Origin: Tumebacillus permanentifrigoris
GTDB taxonomy: Bacteria > Bacillota > Bacilli > Tumebacillales > Tumebacillaceae
Length of the DNA: 64,000 nt
Assembly (NCBI RefSeq): GCF_003148565.1
Contig: NZ_QGGL01000014.1
Coordinates: forward strand, 1-64,000
Direction: 5' to 3'
Under the pieces are notes generated by a model. The model saw nothing but the letters and a program-made list of their open reading frames with translations, searched no databases and was not told the origin of the DNA. Within the stretch, counting starts at the first letter, position 1; every line of letters begins with the position of its first letter. A program made the position numbers and the translations under genes. Shown one piece after another: positions 16,843 to 25,058 of the stretch.

Positions 16843-17922
16843 TTGAAAGTCTACACGGTCCAGAAGGGCGACACCATGTGGAAGATTTCCAAGACGTGGG
16901 GTATCTCCCTAGAGCAACTGATCGCAGCCAATCCCCAAATCCCAAACCCCGATCAAATAGACGTGGGTACTGCAGTCAACATCCCCATCAACGGGATGTC
17001 GGCAGGTGAACTCATCACCAAGGAAGAACTGACAGCGCCGATCGCACCGGTTCCAACCGAGGTGGAAGATCTCGAGATCGCACCGGCCCCAACCGCCATG
17101 CCGACCCCGGCACCAGCCCCGGTCACTGAGCAAGCGTACCCGTCCGTCCCGAAATGGGAAGGTCTGTGGAAGTATGTGGTGAAGCACGGCGACGACGCGA
17201 TCAAAATTGCTAAGCAAGTCGGCGTGACGATTGAAATGTTGAAAGCGGCCAACCCGCAGTTGGCGCACACGCTGCACTTGGATAAGATCTATCCGGGCCA
17301 AGTGCTGAACATCCCGTCCACGGGGATGAAACCGAAAAACACCAGCGGCATGACGAAGGAGCAACTGACCGCTCCGATCCAGCCGCTTGCTGTTGAACAG
17401 CCCACAACGCCAAAGGAGATGGATTTCATGGAAAAAGTGTCGCCTCTGAACATCACGCCCCCGCCGATGCCGATTGAAATGCCGATGCCCGCACCGGCAC
17501 CGATGCCCGCGCCGCAGATCATGCCGCACATCGACCTGAACCTCCAATACGCACCGCACAAAGACAGCCACAACAACACCAACATCAACTGGCAGCTGCA
17601 AAACATCAAAAGCCCTGCACCGGCCCCAGCTCCTGCCCCGCAGATGGTCTCTCAGCAAGTGATCGTGCCGGAGCATCACTATGTACACCAACACCACCCG
17701 ATGGTGATGATGTACATCCCGGTCACCACCAAGAAAAAGCACCACAAAAAGAAATGCCACAAGAAAGTCAAAGCGAAAAAGTGCGGGTGCCACAAGCACC
17801 AACAGCATCATCACCACGCACATGACGAGCATATGCACCACCACAACATGATGATGGCACACATGTACAACCAACAAACCATCGGCATGCAGCCGAAGAC
17901 ATTCTACCGCGACGAAGATTGA
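16843..17922 (+). CDS. LysM spore-coat protein, SafA/SpoVID-like
   Basis: 359 residues. Two LysM peptidoglycan-binding modules occupy residues 1-48 (VYTVQKGDTMWKI) and about 108-165 (VVKHGDDAIKIAKQ). Each is followed by a short G-M-(T/S)-x-E-(E/Q)-L-T-A-P-I linker, so the whole unit seems duplicated. Then come Pro/Ala/Met-rich stretches and a His/Lys/Cys-rich tail (about 290-345). SafA and SpoVID localise coat layers to the spore cortex through LysM, and the coat role here is inferred from that and from the kinase gene downstream. TTG start with AAGGAGGT 8 nt upstream. Confidence 0.8.
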   Translation: MKVYTVQKGDTMWKISKTWGISLEQLIAANPQIPNPDQIDVGTAVNIPINGMSAGELITKEELTAPIAPVPTEVEDLEIAPAPTAMPTPAPAPVTEQAYPSVPKWEGLWKYVVKHGDDAIKIAKQVGVTIEMLKAANPQLAHTLHLDKIYPGQVLNIPSTGMKPKNTSGMTKEQLTAPIQPLAVEQPTTPKEMDFMEKVSPLNITPPPMPIEMPMPAPAPMPAPQIMPHIDLNLQYAPHKDSHNNTNINWQLQNIKSPAPAPAPAPQMVSQQVIVPEHHYVHQHHPMVMMYIPVTTKKKHHKKKCHKKVKAKKCGCHKHQQHHHHAHDEHMHHHNMMMAHMYNQQTIGMQPKTFYRDED

Positions 17923-17931
17923 TGCCGGGGA

Positions 17932-17959
17932 AAAGGGGGCCCTCTGGGCTCCCTTTTTT
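17932..17959 (+). terminator. terminator after the LysM gene
   Basis: AAAGGGGGCCC, loop TCT, GGGCTCCCTTTTTT. Confidence 0.8.
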
Positions 17960-18057
17960 CTACATCTAGAGGAGGCGACACCTATGGGGGAGAACTGATC
18001 GCAAAACTGGAGCAAGGGTTCGGGCTGCGCATCTACCGCCGCGTCAAGCTGCGCACC

Positions 18058-18915
18058 GTGACGGGCATGCAGACCAGCGGTGGCGCGATGATCCTCAAAC
18101 GCTATGAAGGCAATGGGATGCGCCGTCGGCTCGATGCTCTGGCGGATGCGCTCGACGCCGTGTTGCTGGCGGGTGTGGAGATCGCCCCGTACTTGCGCAC
18201 AGACAGCGGATTGCCGTACATCGTGGATCGCAACGGGCTGTATACGATCCAGCCGTGGTTGCGCGGGCGCCACCTGTCCCTCAAAGTGCGGGAGGAGCGG
18301 TTGGCGGCTGCACGCGCCTTGGCGAACTTGCACCGCGTGCCGGCGGGGCACAGCAGTGACAAAGCCTTCTATCTGCGCGTGCCACCCCTGTGGGAAAAAT
18401 ACCGCCACCGCCTCGAAAAAGCGCAGTTGGCGACGTTCAAAGACCCCACTCTGCGCGATGCGTGGCGACCGTTCCAACAGTTGGCGCGCCATGCGGTCTA
18501 TGAACTCCAGCAGTCCTCGCTGGTGCGCGCACTGGACCACGACTTGCAGCACGGATCACTTTGCCATCGCGACCCTGCCCCGCATAACTTTATGTGGTCC
18601 GGCGAGGGGGCGGCGCTGATCGATTTTGATCTTTCGGGATACGATGTGCGGGCGCATGACCTGTACCAATTGATGAACCATGCGCTGTACTTGAATGGCT
18701 GGGAATCGGGGCTATTTGCGGAGATGGTCGAGGCGTATGACCAGATCATGCCGCTCGATGTGGATAACCGCTCGGTGTTGCAATCGTTGATGCGCTACCC
18801 GTCGTTGGTGATCCGCGAGTGGTACGACTTTGGCAAAACAGACAACCACCACACCTTGCGCACGCGGCTGGCTTGGGCGCAGATGCAGGAAGAGAAGCGA
18901 CAGCAGGAACTATAA
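18058..18915 (+). CDS. CotS/YsxE-like spore-coat kinase homologue, 5' end out of frame
   Basis: A phosphotransferase of the APH/CotS fold. The Brenner-type HRDPAPHNF motif lies near residue 178 of this frame and the metal-binding IDFDLSGYD follows. In Bacillus, ysxE lies next to spoVID, matching the LysM gene here. The annotated GTG has no ribosome site. An ideal site (AGAGGAGG) and ATG stand at 17968-17986 but read only four codons before TGA. One extra G in the run at 17986-17990 would join that ATG to this frame and add about 25 family-like residues (GGELIAKLEQGFGL..). Frameshift, slippage switch or sequencing error are all possible. Confidence 0.75.
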   Translation: MTGMQTSGGAMILKRYEGNGMRRRLDALADALDAVLLAGVEIAPYLRTDSGLPYIVDRNGLYTIQPWLRGRHLSLKVREERLAAARALANLHRVPAGHSSDKAFYLRVPPLWEKYRHRLEKAQLATFKDPTLRDAWRPFQQLARHAVYELQQSSLVRALDHDLQHGSLCHRDPAPHNFMWSGEGAALIDFDLSGYDVRAHDLYQLMNHALYLNGWESGLFAEMVEAYDQIMPLDVDNRSVLQSLMRYPSLVIREWYDFGKTDNHHTLRTRLAWAQMQEEKRQQEL

Positions 18916-18953
18916 AAAACGGCACATCCCGCGCGGGCGGTGTGCCTTTTTTT
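18915..18953 (+). terminator. terminator after the CotS-like gene
   Basis: GGCACA-CCCGC / GCGGG-TGTGCC and seven Ts. Confidence 0.85.
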
Positions 18954-18960
18954 CATGAGG

Positions 18961-19101
18961 TTAGGAGCGGATCGACTGTGACTGTGAAGAGGCGGCTTGC
19001 TCCTCCCGTTGTTCCGCCCGCGCGATCAAAACCAACCCACTACTTACGACCGTCAACAACAAAATGAGGGCCACCATGCTTAACAGCACCACGCTCACCA
19101 T
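18961..19101 (-). CDS. small single-span membrane protein (about 43-46 aa)
   Basis: A short ORF reading MVSVVLLSMVALILLL, more hydrophobic residues, then IARAEQREEQ and a Ser/Gln-rich tail. It is one membrane helix with a polar C-terminus. AAAAGGG abuts the first ATG (19101), so the GTG at 19092, 9 nt after it, may be the true start. No family is recognised. Such mini-membrane proteins are common in Bacillota and often missed. Confidence 0.45.
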   Translation of the reverse strand: MVSVVLLSMVALILLLTVVSSGLVLIARAEQREEQAASSQSQSIRS

Positions 19102-19129
19102 CCCTTTTCATTAACTTAATTAGTTCGTT

Positions 19130-19141
19130 GTCTATATAGAC
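19130..19141. repeat. 12-bp perfect palindrome, possible operator
   Basis: GTCTATATAGAC, with looser symmetry in the flanks, lies about 30 bp upstream of the small membrane-protein ORF on the minus strand and covers a TATATA that could be its -10 box. The shape resembles operators of GntR-type repressors; no regulator gene is adjacent. Confidence 0.35.
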
Positions 19142-19200
19142 GATGGATGAACTGATTTGGTTTCACTAAAAAGGGAAAATTGTGAGTTTTTTTTAAACGG

Positions 19201-19377
19201 TCAGGCACTTTCCAGTTTGCGGCGGGTAAATCCCTCCATCACGAGCAGACCGGCGATCCAACCGCCGAGGAACGGGCAGAGTTTTTGTCCATTGACCGCG
19301 TAGGCGATCATCCCGGCACAGTACACCACTCCACTGCACAGGAAGTAGAGGGAGGCTGTTTTTTTCAGTCGAACCAC
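19201..19377 (-). CDS. small two-span membrane protein (about 55-58 aa)
   Basis: An ORF encoding KKTASLYFLCSGVVYCAGMI, a short loop with a Cys-Pro-Phe, then GGWIAGLLVMEGF and a basic tail. Two hydrophobic segments suggest an integral membrane protein. The start is uncertain: GTG at 19377 lies within the GAGGTGG site, or a CTG at 19368 five nt after it. It reads in the same direction as the 46-aa ORF about 100 nt downstream. Confidence 0.42.
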   Translation of the reverse strand: MVRLKKTASLYFLCSGVVYCAGMIAYAVNGQKLCPFLGGWIAGLLVMEGFTRRKLESA

Positions 19378-19502
19378 CTCGCTTTTTTACAAGTTCGTTT
19401 TACTTTATCGTGGATTGATTGTCCATTATGTGCATTCGACTGGAAAATTCGGTATACTGGACACGGACAAATCGGATTTTGGCGACGGGAGTGAACGGAC
19501 GC

Positions 19503-20555
19503 ATGGAAACGCACGATAAACGCTTGCCAGTCACGTTGTTGACAGGGGCGCTCGGCAGTGGCAAGACCACGCTGTTAAACCGAATTTTGCAGGAGAACCA
19601 CGGGATCAAGTTCGGCGTGATCGTCAATGAGTTTGGCGAGTTGTCGATTGACCATCATCTGGTCGTCGGCACGGACGAGCAGGTTGTGGAGTTGGCGAAC
19701 GGGTGTGTGTGCTGTACGGTGCGCGAGGATCTGCTGGATGCGATCACACGGCTGTTGGAGCGCAAGAGTGGCATTGAATACTTGGTGGTCGAGACGACCG
19801 GATTGGCAGACCCGCGTCCGGTGGCCCAGACGTTTTTGCATGAAGAACTGTGTGACGATGTGCGGTTGGATGCGATCCTGACGGTGCTAGATGCGGCGAA
19901 CTTCCATGACAACTTGTTGCGCACAGGCACGACGATCGACCAAATTCTCGCAGGGGACATCCTCCTGCTGAACAAAATCGACCTCGTCAGCGAACGGATG
20001 CGCGATGAAATTAAGGAAGAGATCGGAGATCTCAACCCTTACGCGAGGCTGCTGGAGACGGTGAACGGGGACGTCGATGTGCGCCTGCTGCTCGATTTGG
20101 ACTTGCACCGCGGGGCCACAACGTCCGCAACCGCGACGACGGACACAGGAGCTGCCCTCAATCCTGACGAGATCGCGGAGTTAGCAGATCTAGACTCTGC
20201 TGGTGATTTCGTATCGCTTGCGAGACTGTCAGCTTCTGCGAAAACGGCGGGCTCCCATCTGGACCGCGAGGAGATCTCCTCGGTTTCCTTCACGACGACC
20301 TATCCGTTTGATTATGAGCGGTTGGGCGAGTTCTTAGAAGCGTTGCCGCGGAATATCTTCCGGGGGAAGGGCTTGCTGTGGATCGAGGGCTACGAGCAAC
20401 AATTGTTGTTCCATCTAGTCGGGGACCGCTCCACCGCCGTCTTGCACACACCGTGGCCGGAGGGTCCGCGCGAGACGAAACTGGTGCTGATCGGACAACG
20501 CCTCAACCGCGAGGAACTGCTCGCTCAACTCGATGCCTGCTTGTTGAAAAACTGA
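19503..20555 (+). CDS. CobW/COG0523-family metal chaperone GTPase
   Basis: 350 residues. The P-loop GALGSGKTT lies near residue 14, the hallmark metal-binding CVCC at about 66-69, an ETTGLADP switch near 100 and the NKID G4 motif near 160. The C-terminal CobW_C domain begins around 255. COG0523 GTPases deliver zinc or other metals to client enzymes; the metal is unknown here, and no Zur box was seen. ATG 19503 was chosen over in-frame ATGs at 19419 and 19428 because P-loop proteins of this family start shortly before the loop and GGGAG lies upstream. Monocistronic, with a terminator. Confidence 0.85.
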   Translation: METHDKRLPVTLLTGALGSGKTTLLNRILQENHGIKFGVIVNEFGELSIDHHLVVGTDEQVVELANGCVCCTVREDLLDAITRLLERKSGIEYLVVETTGLADPRPVAQTFLHEELCDDVRLDAILTVLDAANFHDNLLRTGTTIDQILAGDILLLNKIDLVSERMRDEIKEEIGDLNPYARLLETVNGDVDVRLLLDLDLHRGATTSATATTDTGAALNPDEIAELADLDSAGDFVSLARLSASAKTAGSHLDREEISSVSFTTTYPFDYERLGEFLEALPRNIFRGKGLLWIEGYEQQLLFHLVGDRSTAVLHTPWPEGPRETKLVLIGQRLNREELLAQLDACLLKN

Positions 20556-20562
20556 TCTAGAC

Positions 20563-20595
20563 AGCGCCACTCCTGACACGGGAGGGGCGCTTTTT
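20563..20595 (+). terminator. terminator of the CobW-family gene
   Basis: AGCGCC-CTCC / GGAG-GGCGCT with TTTTT. Confidence 0.82.
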
Positions 20596-20702
20596 GCTGA
20601 AATTACCATCGTTTTTTTCCGGCATCTATGATAAAAAAGGAAATGTATGTTCGGCTAGGGAATACATTTATCCTCAGGCTGTATTTTTTGAGGAGGACAC
20701 TC

Positions 20703-21206
20703 ATGCGAATCTTAGGAATCGACCCCGGGTACGGACGTACTGGATATGGCGTGATCGACTCGATCGGCAACCGCATCAAGTCTGTGGAGTACGGTTGCAT
20801 CGAGACCAAACCCCATACGCCGATCCCCGACCGCCTCGTCGATATCTACGGGGCCGTGCGCGAAGTGATCGCCCGGTTGCAACCGGAAGCGGTCGCCGTG
20901 GAGCAGATCTTCTTCTCCAAAAGCGTCACCACCGCCATCGACGTCGCCCAAGCGAGGGGAGTCGTGCTGCTCGCCGCCCGCGAAGCAGGACTCCCTGTCG
21001 CCGAATATACCCCGATGCAAGTCAAGCAATCGGTCGCCGGTTACGGCAAAGCAGATAAAAAACAAATGCAGGAGATGGTGCGGATGTTCCTCGGCCTCGC
21101 CAACATCCCCAAGCCTGACGACGCAGCCGACGCGCTCGCCGTCGCGATTACGTATGCACACAACGCCCCCTTCCTAGATCGGGTGGAGAGGATGAAACTC
21201 AAGTGA
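20703..21206 (+). CDS. ruvC: Holliday junction endonuclease RuvC
   Basis: 167 residues, the normal RuvC length. It begins MRILGIDPGYGRTGYG, containing the first catalytic Asp (D7), and has the later acidic residues in AVEQIFFSK and DDAADALAVA. RuvC resolves Holliday junctions made during recombinational repair, working with RuvA and RuvB. GAGGAGG precedes the ATG. The stop overlaps the ruvA GTG (AAGTGA), so ruvC-ruvA-ruvB form one operon. Many Bacilli lack RuvC and use RecU; its presence here is a lineage trait. Confidence 0.95.
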   Translation: MRILGIDPGYGRTGYGVIDSIGNRIKSVEYGCIETKPHTPIPDRLVDIYGAVREVIARLQPEAVAVEQIFFSKSVTTAIDVAQARGVVLLAAREAGLPVAEYTPMQVKQSVAGYGKADKKQMQEMVRMFLGLANIPKPDDAADALAVAITYAHNAPFLDRVERMKLK

Positions 21207-21820
21207 TCTCATTTGTCGAAGGGATCGTCGAATACAACGAACTTGACCATGTGGTGCTCAACGTCAATGGCATCGGCTACCGCGTGTTCACCACCGGCAC
21301 CACCGCGTACCAAGTAAACCAAGGTGAGAAACTGCGCTTGCATACACATCACCATGTGCGCGAGGATGCGATCCTGTTGTTTGGGTTTCAGACCCGCGAA
21401 GAGCGCGAACTGTTCGTGCGCCTCAACAACGTTTCCGGGATCGGGCCGAAAGTGGCGATGGCGATCATCGGGGCCGGAGCACCCGATCAAGTGGTGTTCG
21501 CCATTCGCAATGATGACCTGAACTTTTTGACAAAGTTGCCAGGAGTAGGTAAAAAGACCGCCCAGCGGCTCGTTCTCGACCTCAAAGACAAGCTGGACGA
21601 CTTGGCGGCCCTTTTCCCGAGCACACCTTTGTCTCAGACACAAAAAACGCCGCCTAAGGCGAAAGCACTAGGAACAGAGCTATTTGAGGCACTTTTGGCC
21701 CTCGGGTATAATGAGAAGGAAGCGCATGGGGCTGTCCGCGCCATCGCGGAGGAGATCGAGCCTGCTACGAGACTGGAAGACCAGATCAAGCTCGCTCTCA
21801 AACAACTGATGCGTGTATAG
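21203..21820 (+). CDS. ruvA: Holliday junction branch-migration protein RuvA
   Basis: 205 residues with an N-terminal OB domain ([19 protein letters not shown]), central helix-hairpin-helix motifs ([12 protein letters not shown] and [12 protein letters not shown]) and a C-terminal RuvB-binding domain ([17 protein letters not shown]). The tetramer holds the Holliday junction and loads the RuvB motor. GTG start overlapping ruvC by 4 nt. Confidence 0.95.
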   Translation: MISFVEGIVEYNELDHVVLNVNGIGYRVFTTGTTAYQVNQGEKLRLHTHHHVREDAILLFGFQTREERELFVRLNNVSGIGPKVAMAIIGAGAPDQVVFAIRNDDLNFLTKLPGVGKKTAQRLVLDLKDKLDDLAALFPSTPLSQTQKTPPKAKALGTELFEALLALGYNEKEAHGAVRAIAEEIEPATRLEDQIKLALKQLMRV

Positions 21821-21833
21821 AGGAGAGTCAGCC

Positions 21834-22835
21834 TTGGAGGAAGAGCGTATTCTATCGTCCGATTATCTGCACGAGGATTCAGAGCAAGAGACGTTGCGCC
21901 CACGCTACCTGCACGAGATGATCGGGCAGCGCCATGTGCGCGACAACCTGCGCGTCTATATCGAAGCTGCCAAGATGCGCAAGGAAGCGCTCGACCATGT
22001 CTTGTTCTACGGCCCGCCGGGCCTCGGCAAGACGACGCTGTCGAACGTGATCGCCAATGAGATGGGTGTCAGCATACGCACCACCTCGGGGCCGGCGATC
22101 GAACGACCTGGCGATTTGGCCGCCCTGCTGACGAACCTGCAAGAGGGCGATGTGCTTTTTATTGACGAAATTCACCGGATAAACCGAAGTGTTGAAGAAG
22201 TGCTCTACCCGGCGATGGAAGACTATGCCTTGGATATCATCATCGGCAAGGGACCGGGCGCACGCTCGGTCAGGCTCGACCTGCCGCCGTTTACGTTGAT
22301 CGGTGCCACGACCCGCGCGGGCATGCTCTCACTGCCTTTGCGCGACCGGTTTGGCGTGGTCAGCCATCTGGAGTATTACGAGATACCCGATTTGCAAAAA
22401 ATCATCGTGCGGACGGCTGAGATTTTTCAAGTGCCGATCTTGCCGGACGGAGCGCTGGAGATGGCGAAGCGTTCACGAGGCACGCCGCGGATTGCGATCC
22501 GCCTGCTAAAGCGCGTGCGTGATTTCGCGATGGTACAGGGCGATGGTGTGATCACCCAAGAGTTAGCCGATTACGCCTTGAAGTTGATCCAAGTCGACCC
22601 GATCGGTCTCGACGCGGTCGACCACAAACTGCTGCTGACCATCATGGAAAAGTTCTCCGGTGGTCCGGTCGGCCTCGATACGATCGCAGCGACGATCGGC
22701 GAAGAACCCGACACGATTGAGGATGTCTATGAACCGTATCTTTTGCAGATTGGATTTTTGCAGCGAACCCCACGCGGTCGCATCGTGACGATACATGGAT
22801 ATCGACACTTCGGATTGACTCCTCCAGAGCGCTAG
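21834..22835 (+). CDS. ruvB: Holliday junction helicase motor RuvB
   Basis: 333 residues. Walker A is GPPGLGKTT near residue 60, Walker B FIDEIHR and sensor 1 GATTRAG, with a C-terminal winged helix ([10 protein letters not shown]). The hexamer drives branch migration at junctions held by RuvA. The TTG at 21834, after AGAGGAGAG, gives the usual RuvB length; an earlier in-frame GTG overlaps ruvA and lies before the ribosome site. Confidence 0.95.
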   Translation: MEEERILSSDYLHEDSEQETLRPRYLHEMIGQRHVRDNLRVYIEAAKMRKEALDHVLFYGPPGLGKTTLSNVIANEMGVSIRTTSGPAIERPGDLAALLTNLQEGDVLFIDEIHRINRSVEEVLYPAMEDYALDIIIGKGPGARSVRLDLPPFTLIGATTRAGMLSLPLRDRFGVVSHLEYYEIPDLQKIIVRTAEIFQVPILPDGALEMAKRSRGTPRIAIRLLKRVRDFAMVQGDGVITQELADYALKLIQVDPIGLDAVDHKLLLTIMEKFSGGPVGLDTIAATIGEEPDTIEDVYEPYLLQIGFLQRTPRGRIVTIHGYRHFGLTPPER

Positions 22836-22878
22836 GAGTCGGGAATCGACAAGAAATTTTTGGAGAACCCGCTATTTG

Positions 22879-22907
22879 CCCCACAAAGGTTCAACCGTAT
22901 GCGAAAT
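22879..22907 (+). promoter_or_regulatory. candidate SigI-dependent promoter of sigI-rsgI
   Basis: CCCCACAAA, a 14-nt gap, then CGAAAT. This resembles the C-rich -35 followed by A residues and the CGAA -10 reported for SigI promoters. It is placed so that a transcript would begin just before the sigI ribosome site. Inference from memory of the consensus. Confidence 0.5.
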
Positions 22908-22931
22908 CCTATAGCAAGCGAGGTGGAATGG

Positions 22932-23675
22932 GTGGGAATCTTACCGTTCCGACGCAAAAAAGCGGACGAAACGACTGATCTCCATCAGTTGCTGACCCGC
23001 TCGCGTTGCGGAGATGAAGAAGCGCGCAACAAGATCCTACGAGACTACATTCCGTTCGTGGCGAAAAGCGCCTCCCAAGCTACGGGACGGTATATTCGCA
23101 GGGGCCAAGACGACGAGTTTAGCGTTGCACTGACCGCCTTTAACGAAGCGATTGAACGTTATGATCTGGATCGTGGCACGAGTTTCTTGGCGTTTGCCGA
23201 CACGGTGATCAAGCGCCGCCTGATCGACTATTTCCGCTCGAAACAGGCGAACCAGCGCGACCTGCCGTTCTCCGACTTTGAAGTCGAGGATGAGGAATCC
23301 AACATCATCAACTACGTCGAAGTGCAGAAGTCTGTCGAACAGCATCAGAAGCAACTGGAGACTGACTCCAGGCGGGATGAGATCCTGCGCTTCACTGCGA
23401 TGTTGATGGATTTCGAGATTTCGATGGAAGAATTGGTCGACATCTCCCCGAAGCACCAAGACGCTCGAGAGAATGCGATGGAAGTGGCAAAAGCGTTGGT
23501 GAGCCAACCGGAGTTGCGCGACTATCTGCTGACGAAAAAGTCATTGCCCCTAAAAGCATTGATGAATCATGTTGCGGTCAGTCGGAAAACCATCGAGCGG
23601 CAACGCAAGTATATCATCGCCGTCTCGTTGATTCTGATTGGAGACTTTGACATGCTGCAAGATTACATCACGTAG
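22932..23675 (+). CDS. sigI: RNA polymerase sigma factor SigI
   Basis: A sigma-70-type factor of the SigI subfamily: region 2 reads DDEFSVALTAFNEAIERYD and FLAFADTVIKRRLIDYFR, and the C-terminal region 4-like helix-turn-helix reads LKALMNHVAVSRKTIERQRK. The GTG at 22932 (MGILPFRRKK..) follows GAGGTGG and gives 247 residues, near the 251 of Bacillus SigI; a longer frame starts at 22860. SigI responds to heat or envelope stress in Bacillus and to extracellular polysaccharide in clostridia. It is held by the RsgI encoded next door. Confidence 0.9.
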   Translation: MGILPFRRKKADETTDLHQLLTRSRCGDEEARNKILRDYIPFVAKSASQATGRYIRRGQDDEFSVALTAFNEAIERYDLDRGTSFLAFADTVIKRRLIDYFRSKQANQRDLPFSDFEVEDEESNIINYVEVQKSVEQHQKQLETDSRRDEILRFTAMLMDFEISMEELVDISPKHQDARENAMEVAKALVSQPELRDYLLTKKSLPLKALMNHVAVSRKTIERQRKYIIAVSLILIGDFDMLQDYIT

Positions 23676-23704
23676 AAAGTCACGAGAGGAGAGGGGGGTC
23701 GTCG

Positions 23705-24934
23705 ATGCAAAACAAAGGGATCGTCATGCAAATCGCCAATCATCAAGCGGTTGTAATGACACAAGACTGTCAATTTCGTAAAATACCACTCCTCGAAGGG
23801 ATGACCATCGGTCAGGAAGTTGAGTTTCCCGCGGATGTCTTACTGGCCATGCCTTCGAACAACAGCAAGCAAGCGTGGTACGCAAAACCGTGGCGCAAGA
23901 CAGGTCTGGTCGCCGCTTCGGTGCTACTCGCCGTCGGCCTGTGGGGAGGTCAGTCTTTCCTCGGGGAGACACCGGCGTATGCGTATGTCACAGTTGACAT
24001 CAACCCAAGCGTGGAATTGTCGATCGGCAAGAACCAACATGTGCTGCTGGCCACTGCGCTGAACGACGAAGCAGAGATCGTGCTCCAAGAGCTCAAGCTC
24101 AAAGGCATGCCGATCAACGAAGCGGTCGAGGCGCTGGCTCAAGCTGCGCAGACGAAGGGCTTTTTCCAAGACACGACCGAAGTGATCATCTCGACATCGG
24201 CTGCGGTTGACGCCGAGCTGTTGAAAAATGAGAACGTTGACCTCGTCAAGTTAGAAGGCGACCTCGTCTCCAAATTGAAGACGGTGGCGGTGCAACAGCA
24301 CCCAAGCGTGGAAGTCGAAGGGGTGACCGTATCCAAGGAAGTGCGTGAGGCAGCCAAGCAAGCGGGCGTTTCGCCAGGCAAGTACGCGCTGTACTTGAAC
24401 GCAACCTCGAACGGCATCGAAGTGGAGCTCGACGACCTCAAAGCCAACTCGATCCACCAAGTAGTCGACCAACAGCCGCAGATGGCAACGGTCGTGCATG
24501 AACTGCAAGGCGGGGACAAACTCGACGCGCTGTTGAAGACGTTGAAGGAAGAGGGCAAGAACTCGCTGCTGAATTCCAACAACAAAAACAAAGGAATTCT
24601 GCCGAGCACCAGCCCAAGCACCGACAGCAAGCAATCCGACGATGGCAAAAAAGTCCCGCCGGGCCAAGCGAAAAAGGACGAAGACAAGCAGGACGACAAA
24701 AAAGGCGAAATCTCCAAGCAAAATTCGACCCCGGAGACCAAGTCGAACAACGGCAACAAAGGCTCCACACAAAAATCGGACGACGATCATGCGAAGAGCC
24801 AGACGGACAATAAGAGCAAGAACCAAAACCGGAACGACGACAAAAACAACACGAAAAACAACAAGAACGAAGACAAGAACGACGACAAAAAAGGCCACTA
24901 CGACATCCACGTCAACCTACCTGGCCAGCATTAA
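23705..24934 (+). CDS. rsgI: RsgI-type transmembrane anti-sigma factor
   Basis: 409 residues. The RsgI N-domain (about 3-58, MQNKGIVMQIANHQAVVMT) binds SigI in the cytoplasm. One membrane helix spans about 66-85. The outer domain begins with the conserved AYVTVDINPSVELSI, where RsgI proteins self-cleave at Asn-Pro before regulated proteolysis. From about 290 on it is a Lys/Asn/Asp/Gln-rich disordered tail instead of the carbohydrate-binding modules of clostridial RsgI proteins, so the sensed signal is unknown. Starts 29 nt after sigI, behind GAGAGGGGGG. Confidence 0.9.
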   Translation: MQNKGIVMQIANHQAVVMTQDCQFRKIPLLEGMTIGQEVEFPADVLLAMPSNNSKQAWYAKPWRKTGLVAASVLLAVGLWGGQSFLGETPAYAYVTVDINPSVELSIGKNQHVLLATALNDEAEIVLQELKLKGMPINEAVEALAQAAQTKGFFQDTTEVIISTSAAVDAELLKNENVDLVKLEGDLVSKLKTVAVQQHPSVEVEGVTVSKEVREAAKQAGVSPGKYALYLNATSNGIEVELDDLKANSIHQVVDQQPQMATVVHELQGGDKLDALLKTLKEEGKNSLLNSNNKNKGILPSTSPSTDSKQSDDGKKVPPGQAKKDEDKQDDKKGEISKQNSTPETKSNNGNKGSTQKSDDDHAKSQTDNKSKNQNRNDDKNNTKNNKNEDKNDDKKGHYDIHVNLPGQH

Positions 24935-24976
24935 AAAACACTCGATTCCGCCTCCGTGCGGATCGGGTGTTTTTTT
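24933..24976 (+). terminator. terminator of sigI-rsgI
   Basis: ACACTCGAT-CCGC / GCGG-TCGGGTGT with seven Ts. Confidence 0.85.
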
Positions 24977-25058
24977 GTGTTACTCCTCTGTAACCGCTTT
25001 CGGTAGGATTGAATTGTAAGGTGTAAGAAAATTCTAAACAAAAAAGGGAGGTTCCAAC

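Noticed and set aside
16909-18552. Long minus-strand frame (547 codons) opposite the LysM and kinase genes
   Set aside because: No ribosome site, abnormal composition (runs of His, Arg, Val, Cys) and it mirrors the real genes; an artefact of GC-rich codon use.
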